Assembly: GCA_025463135.1 (NCBI GenBank)
Contig: JAOAPY010000034.1
Location: 97,623 to 161,622, forward strand
Direction: 5' to 3'
Length of the DNA stretch: 64,000 nucleotides
From: Acidobacteriota bacterium
GTDB taxonomy: Bacteria; Acidobacteriota; Blastocatellia; Pyrinomonadales; Pyrinomonadaceae
Below the pieces are notes generated by a model. The model saw only the letters and a list, made by a program, of their open reading frames with translations. It made no database searches and was not told the DNA's origin. Made by a program: the position numbers and the translations under genes. Numbering within the stretch: the first letter of the stretch is position 1; each line of letters opens with the position of its first letter. This document shows, piece by piece, positions 26,501-35,267 of this stretch.

Positions 26501-29221
26501 GGCCGGGCCGCGCCCGATGACGATGAGATCCTGAATTGCGCCGGGTGCGCCCTCGGGACTTATGGGAGTAACCCGAACGTGATTGGGCCCGGGACGGAGA
26601 CCAACACTTACAAAAGTGAACGTAGCAACCTGGTTCTTTTGATCCAGTCGTGCCGTGCCGATGTTTTTCTCGGATATTTTCTCGCCGTTGACTTCCAGCT
26701 TGACGGTCCACTTCAGGGTGACCCGGGCTGCCAGTTCGAGGGCCGGCGACATTACGACGGAGTTGGCCGCAGGAGAGAGGACGCGGACTGTGCCCGGAGC
26801 AATGGGCTCTATGATTTCGTGAGAGACAAATTCATAGACGCCGGCAGCGGTAGGAGCTGCAGACGCTTTATTGGTTTCATGATTGGCAGCGGCAGAGTTG
26901 CTGCTTTGCTTATCAGCCGGTGATGCGGCTGGTCCACTGGCGGCGCCAGAAGCGCTGTCGCTTTTATCGGGAGACGGAACAGTGTTCGCGTTTGCCGCAC
27001 CGCGAACCAGGACAAAGTTTTGTCGCAGCATCGCACCGCCTCCGACAGGCGTGCGTAACAATCTCGTCCAGCTGCGACCCGCCAGCGAATCACCGGCCGC
27101 GAGAGAGTAACCTGCCGGCAAAGTCAGCGGGTCAAGCGCCACAACCTGTGACCCATCACCCAGCGCCGGAAAGTTGTACAAACCCTGCGAGTCGGTGATC
27201 ACCGATTGTCCGGAGGTGAGATAGAGCCGCACGCCGGCCGCGGGCTTGTCACCGGCATCAAACTTTCCGTTGCGATTCGTATCTTCAAAAACCCGCCCAA
27301 TGATCACCTGGCGGCTGGAAAAAACGCCGCCACCAACACGAACGGTCGCGCGCGCGGCGCCGGTGTCGGTATGTTCACCAGATGGAAATTCGCCTGAGCC
27401 CACCGCGACATTTTCCATGTTCCCTTCGCGGGCGTTAGCGCCGATGCGGACCCGGTACAACAAGTGTGCGCTCTGCCCCGGAGCCAGGCTTCCCAAACGA
27501 AAGAGTAAATCGGCGCCGCTCACTTCCGGCTCAATCTGCAGTTCGACTCCAGTGCCGCTGCTCAGCCGCGCCGTGCCGGCGACATAGTGGAACGACTCAG
27601 GCAGATGATCGTGAACGAGCACTTCGCTCACCGTAGTTACAGTGGGATTGTGAACTTCAATGCGATAGGAAACGACGTCGCCAATTTCAGCGTGTTGTTG
27701 GTCGACGGACTTGGTCAGCTCGAGACCATGTATTTCAAACATCGGAATGTTGAAAGCGAGATCACCGAGGTTGTCGATCGCTACGTCTTCCCGAACCAGT
27801 GTGAAACCACCGGCAACGGCAATCGGTTGGCCATCGAGCGCGTGCTCCGCAAGCGACAGTAATCCCAACTCTCCAGCGTGCAGATTGATTTCGATGAGGC
27901 GCGGAATGAAGCCATCGGCGGTGATTTTTACAAAGTATCTTGCCGGAGCTGAAACACTGCCGATCTGAAACTCGCTCAACGCAAAGCTAAAGTGGCCCTG
28001 ATTATCACCGGCAAAGGGATTAACATTCTGGAGGTTCGGAATCAGGCCCTGGTCCGGTGTCAGCGGCAACAGATTCGCCAGCGCCTGGTCGGTAAATAGC
28101 GAGACTGTTGCTCCCGGCACCGGGACGCTGGCGCCCGCCCTGCCGGCATAGACAGTACCAAAGGGATCGGCGAGCACGACTGCTGAATTGGTCCTGACCG
28201 CCGGTGCATTATCCGCCGTTAAATTGGCAAAATTGATTAGTCCAATCGCCGCCGCGGCATTGGCGGCCAACTGCGCACGGAAAGTGAAGCGAACTACCTG
28301 GTCAGGTGCAACTTCAGCCAGCCTCAATTCAATATGTGCACCGCGGACGAGTCCTTCGTCCGCATCCTGCGCATCGGTCAGGTCCCTGCTTTCATTGGCT
28401 TCCAGGTGCAGAGAGTTGGGGACGTATTCGACACCGGCGGGAAGATCGTCAGCCAGGACCAGGTTGTGCGCTGTTACATCGCCACTATTGCGGAAAGAGA
28501 TTGTGTAGGTAAAAGGATTGCCGCGAGTGACAACGGCTTGAACGCTGCCGTTGACTTGTTTGAGCGGCGGCGAGCCGGCACTGGAGGGATTGGTAAAGTG
28601 TGGCCCTCGGCCCACCGAATTGATGATTGTGCCATCGTCTTCGGAGTTGCCGTTGGCAGAGCCCGAGGCATTTGAGCGCGCGGTCAAATGAATCCGCAGC
28701 AGACTGTCGGGCGGAGCATCATTGGTATCGACAACCGCGAGCACACCCAAACATGAATCCGGCGCAACTGTTGATGACGAAGTGGACCCAATTGTTATTT
28801 GTGTATCACCATCCGTGAGGCTCCCGCTTGCGTCATTGTCGAAGTAGAGGTTAACCAGTGTCGAGGGAGCGTTGACCGCGGCGTTAGCGATGGTATAGGA
28901 ATTTGTGACGTTCCCGGTATTGCAAATGTGAAAGAGGCGTGTGATTCGTTCCTGAGGACCGACGTTCGCGGAGGGCGAAGTTTCTTTTGGGGAAACGGTG
29001 AGGATGGCTACCGCCAGTACGGTAACCGTGACCGTCTCTGAGACGGTGGTGTAGGTGGCGCCGTCATTCTCGTAAGTGGCTTCAGCGCGGTTGCTGATGA
29101 TGGTGCCGCCGGCGGTCCGATCATCAACCAGGCGCATCCGCGAACTAGCCGGTGACGCAAACAGTATTGCGATCACGAGGGCAGAGAATGACTTGCCGAA
29201 TCTGCTTCGAAAGTCCAGCAT
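23564..29221 (-). CDS. Giant DUF11/SdrD-like protein with predicted C-terminal beta-barrel
   Basis: An 1885-aa protein. ATG 29221 is chosen because SFSALVIAILFASPASS then forms a signal peptide. In order: a repeat domain shared with the two upstream gene products (GGTIISNRAEATYENDG), two DUF11-like adhesion domains (about 210-330 and 515-620), an SdrD B-like calcium-binding-type domain (about 635-720, FEDTNRNGKFDAGDKPAAGV), a low-complexity Ala/Ser/Pro linker, Ig-like domains, and about 800 residues of alternating hydrophobic strands (about 1050-1870) resembling an outer-membrane barrel. The block EVRDRRNPEIIISRELL with DYDLDSASGEIFLL opens the barrel part. This would be a single-chain adhesin plus barrel; function is inferred. 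Confidence 0.8.
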   Translation of the reverse strand: MLDFRSRFGKSFSALVIAILFASPASSRMRLVDDRTAGGTIISNRAEATYENDGATYTTVSETVTVTVLAVAILTVSPKETSPSANVGPQERITRLFHICNTGNVTNSYTIANAAVNAPSTLVNLYFDNDASGSLTDGDTQITIGSTSSSTVAPDSCLGVLAVVDTNDAPPDSLLRIHLTARSNASGSANGNSEDDGTIINSVGRGPHFTNPSSAGSPPLKQVNGSVQAVVTRGNPFTYTISFRNSGDVTAHNLVLADDLPAGVEYVPNSLHLEANESRDLTDAQDADEGLVRGAHIELRLAEVAPDQVVRFTFRAQLAANAAAAIGLINFANLTADNAPAVRTNSAVVLADPFGTVYAGRAGASVPVPGATVSLFTDQALANLLPLTPDQGLIPNLQNVNPFAGDNQGHFSFALSEFQIGSVSAPARYFVKITADGFIPRLIEINLHAGELGLLSLAEHALDGQPIAVAGGFTLVREDVAIDNLGDLAFNIPMFEIHGLELTKSVDQQHAEIGDVVSYRIEVHNPTVTTVSEVLVHDHLPESFHYVAGTARLSSGTGVELQIEPEVSGADLLFRLGSLAPGQSAHLLYRVRIGANAREGNMENVAVGSGEFPSGEHTDTGAARATVRVGGGVFSSRQVIIGRVFEDTNRNGKFDAGDKPAAGVRLYLTSGQSVITDSQGLYNFPALGDGSQVVALDPLTLPAGYSLAAGDSLAGRSWTRLLRTPVGGGAMLRQNFVLVRGAANANTVPSPDKSDSASGAASGPAASPADKQSSNSAAANHETNKASAAPTAAGVYEFVSHEIIEPIAPGTVRVLSPAANSVVMSPALELAARVTLKWTVKLEVNGEKISEKNIGTARLDQKNQVATFTFVSVGLRPGPNHVRVTPISPEGAPGAIQDLIVIGRGPAQRLEVVPEKTAINAGGRDSTIIKILAFDKWDHPASDNQVAIETSMGQLTRLEPQPADEPAGDKGLLTPGTVVPNADLPPEARANAEKRERNQLVVSMEKGEARVRLIGPGETGDARLHVLAGQLEAESLVRVISEVRPTILVGLAEMSFGNAIPEVNLRGEQGTSRKRISLFYSGRLWGANSLTLAYDSQRPINRTTGHDRLFQLDPLDRVYPLYGDSSVRYDAAQSNSKLYARVDHKRSYLMFGDLDADLEDLSLGGYTRKLTGVKLRLEDSGGDFLTITGARPDTSFAREVFPAGGLSLMRLAHGDILQGSETIAVEVRDRRNPEIIISRELLTRSIDYDLDSASGEIFLLRNISTFDSGLNLKQIVVTYEHQSSGMTSSVYTARGRKSFSGWGLKLGFSTVLQQQEASRDFLVGGFDGEKTLPRRGVLKFAWATSQGELSNGVNGGGAEGGDASHIGNAFSLDLQQPLNFGEGIVRARYASASAGFLNPFGSTVTPGSRRGEVTLDFKPRRGSVLRLGLVKEDNHTANVDNSRLTLSVAGDQIIKERVRLHLGFDHRSFADDLNNNSVNSDLVTVGATVQVTDKLDIAVKREQNLGEADPTYPNQTTLSANYKLSSWTKVFLTERLAAAAIMPIGDLSQTGFAGTNARRETALGVESRFGKYTSVVGRYQLENGAGGADSFAVFGLQNRLPVKKGFSLELGLERGFHMAGEGKSFNSATLGFGWTPNNSFKASARYEFRDRGGNGQLIAIGAAGRINEGITVLSRMRWSHSAFAGRDGSAMDGLAALAIRPLDSDRAGLLFSFNHRSLEQSSVAGLAATRDRLDTAATDGYYQATKRLELYGRVALRLTANGQPTLPFVSTITYLTQARAQYRLTSRLDWAAETRVILQRASQTQRSVYGTELGFWALPDLRAGIGYNFTRAGEPGLNTGIPQKQGVYFTISSKLSNLFDLFGTSKQGLAPADEKPKGPKGEIQH

Positions 29222-29373
29222 CTGGGAGGCTCGAGTGTGGGAGTAAGGAAGGGCTGGTAAAAGGTTTGAAAGCGACGTGCCGGTCTCTTTGGCATTGCCA
29301 GGGGAAACCAACACGTCGCTTAATGCAGCACAGTCAGATTTAAGTTACAGCATTAAAGCTGTGCTACTCCGCC

Positions 29374-31401
29374 TTAGTTAATCGAGCGCTTGAACGTGAA
29401 CGTTCCCGTTGCGCCCGGTGCAACCGAAACAACCGTGTCCGTGTACTTGGTGGCGCTGACCGTGACTATCGTGCCACCCGGATCGGTGGGCGCCGGTGAG
29501 TTGGTCGTGTAAGTACCCCAGTTGTTCGGCGCTGCCAACCCGTCTTCGGTGATGACCAGATTGCTGGCCGTCAACTTAACGCAGTTGGCGTCTCCATTCG
29601 AACTGGAGATGTTTGCGTAAACTATAGAGTAGTTGATAACCGCGCCTGGAACAGGATCAGTTGCCCCACCAACGCCGGTGCCGTTAGCGACGGTGAACGA
29701 CTTGGTAAGTTGGACGAATCCCGTGTAGGAACGATCGATTGTTCTGTTGTTGGCTGCTGCTGTGACGGTCGAGGTGGCGCGGACAGTCGTGCTAAAAGCG
29801 GTTAGCACAGCCTTGCCGACGGGCACCGTGACGCGCACATTGATATTGGCTGAAGCGCCGAAGGCGACGGCCAGTGATACCGACCCACCTGATGAAACGT
29901 CCGTATATGACGTGCCGCCATTGGTGGAGATTTCAACCGTAAAGCCGGCCGGAACAGTCGGAGCATCAAGCGTGTACGTGTCGTTGGCGTTGCCGTTGTT
30001 CTGCAGCGTATTGACATATACCAACTGGGCCGACGCGGTGGTGTTGTTACCAGGCGCGATGTTGCCCGGGTTCGTGGACTTGTTGGTGTAGTCATCATTG
30101 TTGTCGGTTGGTCCTACCGCGGCGGGAGCACCGCTGGGTCCTAACAGGACCGAGCCAACCTGCGTCAATAATGTCTGTTGAATCACACCATGTCCGGCTC
30201 CGGCAACATAGGTTTCATTGAAGTCGGCGTTGCCATCGCCATTGTTCGGTGTCGCATCACCCGACTGGTCGGTGATGGTCGCGAGCACCGTGTTCTTGCC
30301 AAACGCGTCGCCAATCTCATCGATGGGGATCGAAGCGTTAATACCCAGATTGACCGTAACGATCATGTTGATGGCGGCGCTGCTGGCGCCGGCAGTCAGG
30401 GTCGCACCCACGGGGAAAGCAATGCGGGTCACCGTATTTAGCGGCGGCGCCACGCTCACCCAGGTTGCTGACAGCGGCGCCGTGGTGAGCGCCGTGGTGG
30501 TGTAAAGAGTGCCGGCTGGAAATACTTGTCCCGCCTTGAGCACAGTGCGCGCGGGAATCGGCGCGATGATGTAGACCTGAGTCAAGCCATTGAGCGTGAC
30601 TCCGGAAACGTCGCGAGCGCCGGTATTGGCTAGTTGCCAGGTGTAGGTGATGTCGGAACCCAGGGCCACGGGACCGGCAGGAGCGGTTAGGCTGAGTTTC
30701 AGCAACGCGTCGTCAACGACTGTTGCTGAGATGTCGCCTTTCGCTTCGCGCAGGCCATTGACCGATGAAGCGGAAACAGTGCGTACTTCATTGGTCGAAC
30801 TGTCGGCAGCCTGGTTGTCGAACGGACTGGCGCCACCCGCGTCACCGAGCACAACCTGAACGGTTTGGCCCGTGGTGGCGCCGGCGTTAACGCTGACCTC
30901 AACCAACACATGGATGTTGCCGTTCTGGAGAATATTCGCCGAGACCACGGCCGCGCCGTTGGTCTTGATGTCTGTGTCGCCCGCGTTGATCGTTGAACTG
31001 TTGTCCACGTCAATGACCGCGCGGCTAACGGTACCTGGTCCATTGAGACGCACGCTGGCGCCACTGGCCATAAAACGAACCTGATCGGTAAAGTTTCCGG
31101 TATTGGTTACCGTGAAGTTGTAGAGCACCAGGGTCTGGCCGGCCACGACAGTAGGGTTGCTGCCCGCATCCGGAGTGATTGTCAGACCCGATACATTCGA
31201 CACGGTAACGGTGACGGTGTTCGATACCGTCGAATAACTATTCGTGCCGTCGGAGTACGTAGCGCTGGCCTGGTTAGAAATAACGGTGCCACCCGGAGTC
31301 TGGCCAAAGGTCAGTCCGGTCATGGCTGAGGCAATCGCGATCACCGCCATTGCGTAGAAAAGAAACTTTTTTATTGCCTGAGAGTAGTTTGGGTGTTTCA
31401 T
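29374..31401 (-). CDS. Secreted DUF11-type repeat protein
   Basis: A 675-aa exported protein. The start at ATG 31401 is preferred over an in-frame TTG two codons upstream; a signal peptide follows (FLFYAMAVIAIASAMTGLTFG, then Q). The first mature domain, GGTVISNQASATYSDGTNSY, closely parallels the start of the 1885-aa protein, so the two are paralogous at the N-terminus. Several DUF11-like Ig-fold domains follow (LKLSLTAPAGPVALGSDITY; ANINVRVTVPVG). It ends FTFKRSIN without a sorting signal. The 152-bp gap to the next gene has no clear terminator, so co-transcription is likely. Confidence 0.8.
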   Translation of the reverse strand: MKHPNYSQAIKKFLFYAMAVIAIASAMTGLTFGQTPGGTVISNQASATYSDGTNSYSTVSNTVTVTVSNVSGLTITPDAGSNPTVVAGQTLVLYNFTVTNTGNFTDQVRFMASGASVRLNGPGTVSRAVIDVDNSSTINAGDTDIKTNGAAVVSANILQNGNIHVLVEVSVNAGATTGQTVQVVLGDAGGASPFDNQAADSSTNEVRTVSASSVNGLREAKGDISATVVDDALLKLSLTAPAGPVALGSDITYTWQLANTGARDVSGVTLNGLTQVYIIAPIPARTVLKAGQVFPAGTLYTTTALTTAPLSATWVSVAPPLNTVTRIAFPVGATLTAGASSAAINMIVTVNLGINASIPIDEIGDAFGKNTVLATITDQSGDATPNNGDGNADFNETYVAGAGHGVIQQTLLTQVGSVLLGPSGAPAAVGPTDNNDDYTNKSTNPGNIAPGNNTTASAQLVYVNTLQNNGNANDTYTLDAPTVPAGFTVEISTNGGTSYTDVSSGGSVSLAVAFGASANINVRVTVPVGKAVLTAFSTTVRATSTVTAAANNRTIDRSYTGFVQLTKSFTVANGTGVGGATDPVPGAVINYSIVYANISSSNGDANCVKLTASNLVITEDGLAAPNNWGTYTTNSPAPTDPGGTIVTVSATKYTDTVVSVAPGATGTFTFKRSIN

Positions 31402-31477
31402 CGTCAATCCTCTTCCTGGGGTGGTTAGTGAGTTGTGCGGTGAGCGCCGGAGGGTGGCACAATTTGATGGGAGCCAG

Positions 31478-32002
31478 TTACTTCACGCGCACTTTATACG
31501 AAGCGGTCACATGACCACCCGGGGCCAAAGGATCGGCCCATTCATAGCGAACGTTGGTGTACATGCTGACTGGGGCAGATACTTTTTTGAGCGAGCCGTC
31601 AGCCTGCTTTTCTTCGATGGTCGGATTGTTTGAGTAAGACTTTCCGCCGTCCAGGCTGTACACGACTTTGGCGGAGCCTTCTACTTTTGCGCTGCCGGCA
31701 ACGAAACTGGTTCCGGCGGGAATGCGACCGACGGTTTTGTAGTCGAACGCCGCGGCGGCCCCGGAATTTTCGGACTTGATGGTCCAATCCAGCGTCTCGC
31801 CCTGCTTCACCAGGTTGGCTTTCTCCACCGGCACGAGATCGTTGTTGCGCTCGACTGTCGCAGCCAGCTCGACTTTTATCTCTGGACGGGCCACGGCGGC
31901 AGACATGAAATGTCTTTGCGCGAATCCGGCAACGCTGCCGAGAGCCAAGAGGCATATTGCCGCGAGCATGAACGAACCAAATTTGGACTTGAGGGTTGGC
32001 AT
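31478..32002 (-). CDS. Small exported DUF11-like protein
   Basis: A 174-aa protein and first gene of the surface operon. ATG 32002 has AAGGAGAG about seven bases upstream. The signal peptide is FMLAAICLLALGSVAGFA, then Q. The mature part reads as one Ig-like DUF11 domain (VPVEKANLVKQGETLDWTIKSENSGAAAAFDY; RIPAGTSFVAGSA; GGHVTASYKVRVK). It may be a subunit or chaperone for the larger surface proteins that follow. Confidence 0.8.
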   Translation of the reverse strand: MPTLKSKFGSFMLAAICLLALGSVAGFAQRHFMSAAVARPEIKVELAATVERNNDLVPVEKANLVKQGETLDWTIKSENSGAAAAFDYKTVGRIPAGTSFVAGSAKVEGSAKVVYSLDGGKSYSNNPTIEEKQADGSLKKVSAPVSMYTNVRYEWADPLAPGGHVTASYKVRVK

Positions 32003-32353
32003 AAGGTCTCTCCTTGAGCATCGATCGCGTCAGCGAAAGACTGCTAATAGCTGGTGATGTAGTAGTGACTAACGACGCGGGAATCGCGAGTTGTGAAATG
32101 GTGAGCCTCGGCGGGAAATGCTACGAGACTGGAGATAGGGCAAAGGACCCCAAAACAACATGGGTCGACGAGCCTCTTTCAATCGCTGTGCCGCAGGGGC
32201 GGAAAGGTGCGGCGTTTGTCGCATGACGGGGAAATTTGGAACGTTCTCTCGTAACGAAGACGCGCGTCAGAAGGTTGTGAGGCTTAAACTGACGAATTTT
32301 GTCACGCTGATAGTGACAATGTTTGGGAGATCAGGAGAGACTTTTTGACCACA
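32003..32353. other. Non-coding gap upstream of the DUF11 operon
   Basis: 351 bp with no credible gene. It should contain the promoter of the DUF11 operon, but I could not place -35 and -10 boxes with confidence. It holds the 7-7-7 dyad at 32299-32319. I looked for a c-di-GMP riboswitch on the minus strand and did not find its conserved core. Confidence 0.5.
32299..32319. promoter_or_regulatory. Operator-like perfect dyad
   Basis: TTGTCAC and GTGACAA flank a seven-base spacer. Dyads of this size usually bind dimeric regulators. It lies about 300 bp upstream of the DUF11 operon start and just downstream of the mazF remnant; which gene it serves is unclear. Confidence 0.4.
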
Positions 32354-32700
32354 TCAACCAGGGATCAATCTCAAAGCATCCTTGAGAGCCAGTAGATCCG
32401 GCGGTCCAAGTTGGCCCAGGGATCGAAGAATGAGGGCCTTTTCGACGGTGGTTAGAATTGGTTTGATAGTTGACTTTTGAGCAGACCTGCCTTCTTCCAA
32501 TCCGAGACAACGACCTCTCCGACTCTGGGATAGTCGGACAACTGTCCGGTGATGGCCATGAGGATAAGATCGCGCCTGGCTTTGTTGTCTGCATTAGAGC
32601 TAACAACGGCCGTAGGGCGTTTCTTGGTCGCGGTCTGATCGGTGAAGGGAAAAGGAACCAGAACTACGTCCCCGAAGCTATAGGTTGTCGTATTCGGCAT
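32354..32700 (-). pseudogene. MazF/PemK toxin gene with a single-base frameshift
   Basis: An endoribonuclease toxin gene that appears broken. ATG 32700 starts PNTTTYSFGDVVLVPFPFTD, a clear PemK/MazF N-terminus, and the frame runs to GLLKS before stopping early (SNQF). After one base is restored at the four-base A run of the coding strand (32475-32478), the frame continues STIKPILTTVEKALILRSLG and ends at 32354, matching the missing C-terminal half of the family. This is either a real inactivating slip in a homopolymer or a sequencing error. The gene overlaps its antitoxin by 23 bp. Confidence 0.8.
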
Positions 32701-32869
32701 CTTCCAGGTTGTTCCAAACCTCTGCAAACACCGGCTCTGAGACTCTCAACGCGGCATTTACGAGCAACCGATCATCCCGTTGGGCAAGGACGTCCACGAA
32801 GTCTACAACTTCAGCAATCTTGTCCGGTGAGAGACCCTTTATCTTTTCGATTAGTTCTTCCTCTTGCAT
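32678..32869 (-). CDS. Antitoxin partner of the MazF remnant
   Basis: A 63-aa acidic protein starting at ATG 32869, which has GGAG seven bases upstream; a GTG at 32887 would add six residues. The pattern LSPDKIAEVVDFVDVLAQR, then VWNNLEDAEYDNL, is typical of DUF2281-like antitoxins paired with PemK/MazF, whose C-terminus ends in a W-D/N-x-x-E-D-A-x-Y-D motif. It is intact even though the toxin frame is broken. The order is antitoxin first, with overlapping genes. Confidence 0.8.
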   Translation of the reverse strand: MQEEELIEKIKGLSPDKIAEVVDFVDVLAQRDDRLLVNAALRVSEPVFAEVWNNLEDAEYDNL

Positions 32870-32900
32870 TGTTTTCTCCGTGGACACTGGGTGCTATCTT

Positions 32901-34787
32901 TCACAGCCGGCAGATCAGTAATTCGCGTTCATAGATCGCCTCTGGCGGCAGGCGGTCATGCAAGTGCAGGAAGAGTTCTTCGTGTCCGAGCACCTCCGCT
33001 CGCCACGCGGCATTGTCGAATGCCTGCAACTCGTCGAATTTCTCTTTTGAAAAATCGAGACCCTGCCACTCGATGTCTTCATAGTGCGGCATCCAGCCGA
33101 TCGGAGTCTCTTTAGCGAGAGCGCGGCCATGAGCTCGGTCGACTATCCATTTCAAGACGCGCATGTTCTCGCTGAACCCTGGCCAGAGAAACTTTCCTTC
33201 GGCGTCCTTGCGAAACCAGTTCACGTGAAAGATGCGTGGCGTTTCGCTCAGGGAGCGCTGCATGCGGATCCAGTGGCGGAAATAATCGCCCATGTGATAA
33301 CCGCAGAACGGCAACATGGCCATCGGATCGCGCCGCACTTTGCCGACGGTGCCGGCGGCCGCGGCCGTCATTTCTGAACCCATCGTGGCGCCGATGTAAA
33401 CACCTGAGCTCCAGTTGAATGACTGGTAGACCAGCGGCATGGTCGTCGCCCGTCTGCCGCCAAAGATGATGGCAGAGATGGGCACGCCGTTGGGATTCTC
33501 CCAGTCGGGATCAATCGTCGGACATTGCGATGCGGGCGCGGTAAAACGGGCATTCGGATGCGCGGCTTTAGCGCCGGTCTCTCTACCGATTTGCGGTGTC
33601 CATTTTTTGCCTTGCCAGTCGACGCATTCCGCCGGCGGCTCGTCGGTCATACCTTCCCACCACACGCCGCCTTCGGGTGTCAGGGCAACGTTGGTGAAGA
33701 TGGAATTCTTTGACAGTGCAATCATCGCGTTGGGATTTGTCTGCACCGAGGTGCCGGGTGCGACACCGAAAAAGCCGGCCTCGGGATTGATTGCGTGCAG
33801 GCGCCCATTGGCATCAGGCTTGATCCATGCGATGTCATCGCCGACAGTCCAGACTTTCCAGCCTTCGAATCCTTTCGGCGGAATGAGCATGGCGAAATTT
33901 GTCTTGCCGCAGGCGCTGGGAAATGCGGCGGTCACATAAGTTTTTTCACCTTCAGGATTCTCGACACCGACGATCAGCATATGTTCGGCCATCCAGCCTT
34001 CATCGCGGGCGATGTTCGAAGCGATGCGCAGCGCGAAACATTTCTTGCCGAGGAGGGCATTGCCGCCATAGCCGGAGCCGTACGACCAGATCTCGCGTGT
34101 TTCGGGAAAGTGGACGATGTATTTCTCTTTGTTGCAGGGCCAGGTTACGTCCTCCTGCCCGGGAGCAAGCGGCGCACCAACTGAGTGCATGCACGGCACC
34201 ACGCGTTTATAGTCTTTATCAATCTCCGCAAAGACCGGCAGCCCGATGCGGGCCATGATGCGCATGTTTACCACGACGTAGGGCGAGTCGGTAAGCTGCA
34301 CGCCTATCTGTGACATCGGCGAGCCGATGGGGCCCATGCTGAACGGCAGCACGTACATGGTGCGACCCCGCATTGAGCCATCGAAGAGCTCTTTCAGGGT
34401 CCGCCGCATCTTATAAGGCTCTTCCCAATTGTTGGTGGGACCCGCGCCGTCCCTGGACAGCGAACAGATGAAGGTGCGGTCTTCGACACGCGCCACATCG
34501 CTCGCATCCGAACGAGCGTAGTAACATTTGGGCCACAGTTCCTCATTGAGTTTGATAAAGGTTCCGCCGGCAACCATCTGGGCTTTGAGTGTCTCGTCCT
34601 CTTCCTCTGAACCATCCACCCAATGAATTGCATCAGGCTTCGTTAGGTTGGCCATCTTCTCGACCCAGTTCAGCAGATGAGTGTTTTTGGTCAGTGGGAC
34701 CTCGGGCGTCTGCTTGCCCGGAAGCTCCGCAGAGCCCTGGAAAGTTGCTGCGCCGTCATCAATCTTCTGCCTGCGGGATGAACTCAT
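32901..34787 (-). CDS. pckG: Phosphoenolpyruvate carboxykinase (GTP)
   Basis: Gluconeogenic enzyme converting oxaloacetate and GTP to PEP, CO2 and GDP in the cytoplasm. At 628 aa it has the GTP-class length. The P-loop with the active-site cysteine is [44 protein letters not shown] and the GTP-binding [14 protein letters not shown] block also match. The presence of the GTP rather than the ATP form implies growth on organic acids or amino acids. The antitoxin gene follows 31 bp downstream on the same strand. Confidence 0.97.
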   Translation of the reverse strand: MSSSRRQKIDDGAATFQGSAELPGKQTPEVPLTKNTHLLNWVEKMANLTKPDAIHWVDGSEEEDETLKAQMVAGGTFIKLNEELWPKCYYARSDASDVARVEDRTFICSLSRDGAGPTNNWEEPYKMRRTLKELFDGSMRGRTMYVLPFSMGPIGSPMSQIGVQLTDSPYVVVNMRIMARIGLPVFAEIDKDYKRVVPCMHSVGAPLAPGQEDVTWPCNKEKYIVHFPETREIWSYGSGYGGNALLGKKCFALRIASNIARDEGWMAEHMLIVGVENPEGEKTYVTAAFPSACGKTNFAMLIPPKGFEGWKVWTVGDDIAWIKPDANGRLHAINPEAGFFGVAPGTSVQTNPNAMIALSKNSIFTNVALTPEGGVWWEGMTDEPPAECVDWQGKKWTPQIGRETGAKAAHPNARFTAPASQCPTIDPDWENPNGVPISAIIFGGRRATTMPLVYQSFNWSSGVYIGATMGSEMTAAAAGTVGKVRRDPMAMLPFCGYHMGDYFRHWIRMQRSLSETPRIFHVNWFRKDAEGKFLWPGFSENMRVLKWIVDRAHGRALAKETPIGWMPHYEDIEWQGLDFSKEKFDELQAFDNAAWRAEVLGHEELFLHLHDRLPPEAIYERELLICRL

Positions 34788-34841
34788 TTAGTCTCCGATG
34801 ATTGTGGCGCGAAAAACAAATCAAATTCTCGCGCGGGGAAT

Positions 34842-35075
34842 TTAGGATTCTTCTGCTGTGGAGCGTTCGTGCGCCAACTCACGCAGCGCAAACACCAGGT
34901 CGCGCGAGGCGCGCTCGATCCGATCGGCCGCGGCTTCAATGGAGTCGATGTCGTTGCGGGAACGAAGGGCCACGGCGGCCAGTGCGCTCGCGATATGTTC
35001 GGTCAAACGATGTGCCTCATTTTCCGTTTCCCGTTCGACGGGAGTTGCTTGTGGGAGTGAAATATTTTTATCCAT
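34842..35075 (-). CDS. Small hypothetical helical protein
   Basis: A 77-aa protein (NISLPQATPVERETENEA; DSIEAAADRIERASRDLVFALREL). It is charged, soluble and almost entirely helical, possibly a coiled coil. It lies 54 bp upstream of pckG on the same strand and could be co-transcribed. Overlapping plus-strand frames have less plausible composition. I recognise no family, and reality of the gene is moderately supported. Confidence 0.5.
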   Translation of the reverse strand: MDKNISLPQATPVERETENEAHRLTEHIASALAAVALRSRNDIDSIEAAADRIERASRDLVFALRELAHERSTAEES

Positions 35076-35165
35076 GCCTGCTCGCTCAACCCGCCCCTCT
35101 GGGACCGCAACCGCAGGTATCCTGCCTGCCGTTTTCCCTGAAAATTCTGATACTTGATTTTACTT

Positions 35166-35257
35166 GATCACGGGCAAAGGGCGAAGGGCGAAGGGCGAAG
35201 GGCAAAGCGCTGGCAGGGTCTGCTTTGCTCTTTGCCCTTTCCCCTTTTCTCGTGATT
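35166..35257. repeat. Heptad foldback repeat (GGGCGAA type)
   Basis: The left arm is GGGCAAA, GGGCGAA, GGGCGAA, GGGCGAA, GGGCAAA. The right arm is TTTGCCC, TTTCCCC with outer ATCACG and CGTGAT ends. The period is seven bases. It ends 11 bases before the ATG of the next gene. Confidence 0.85.
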
Positions 35258-35267
35258 AGCTTAAACA

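Noticed and set aside
32003..32353. Possible c-di-GMP or other riboswitch before the DUF11 operon
   Set aside because: Neither strand shows the conserved GEMM core and tetraloop docking sequence; only a small dyad was found.
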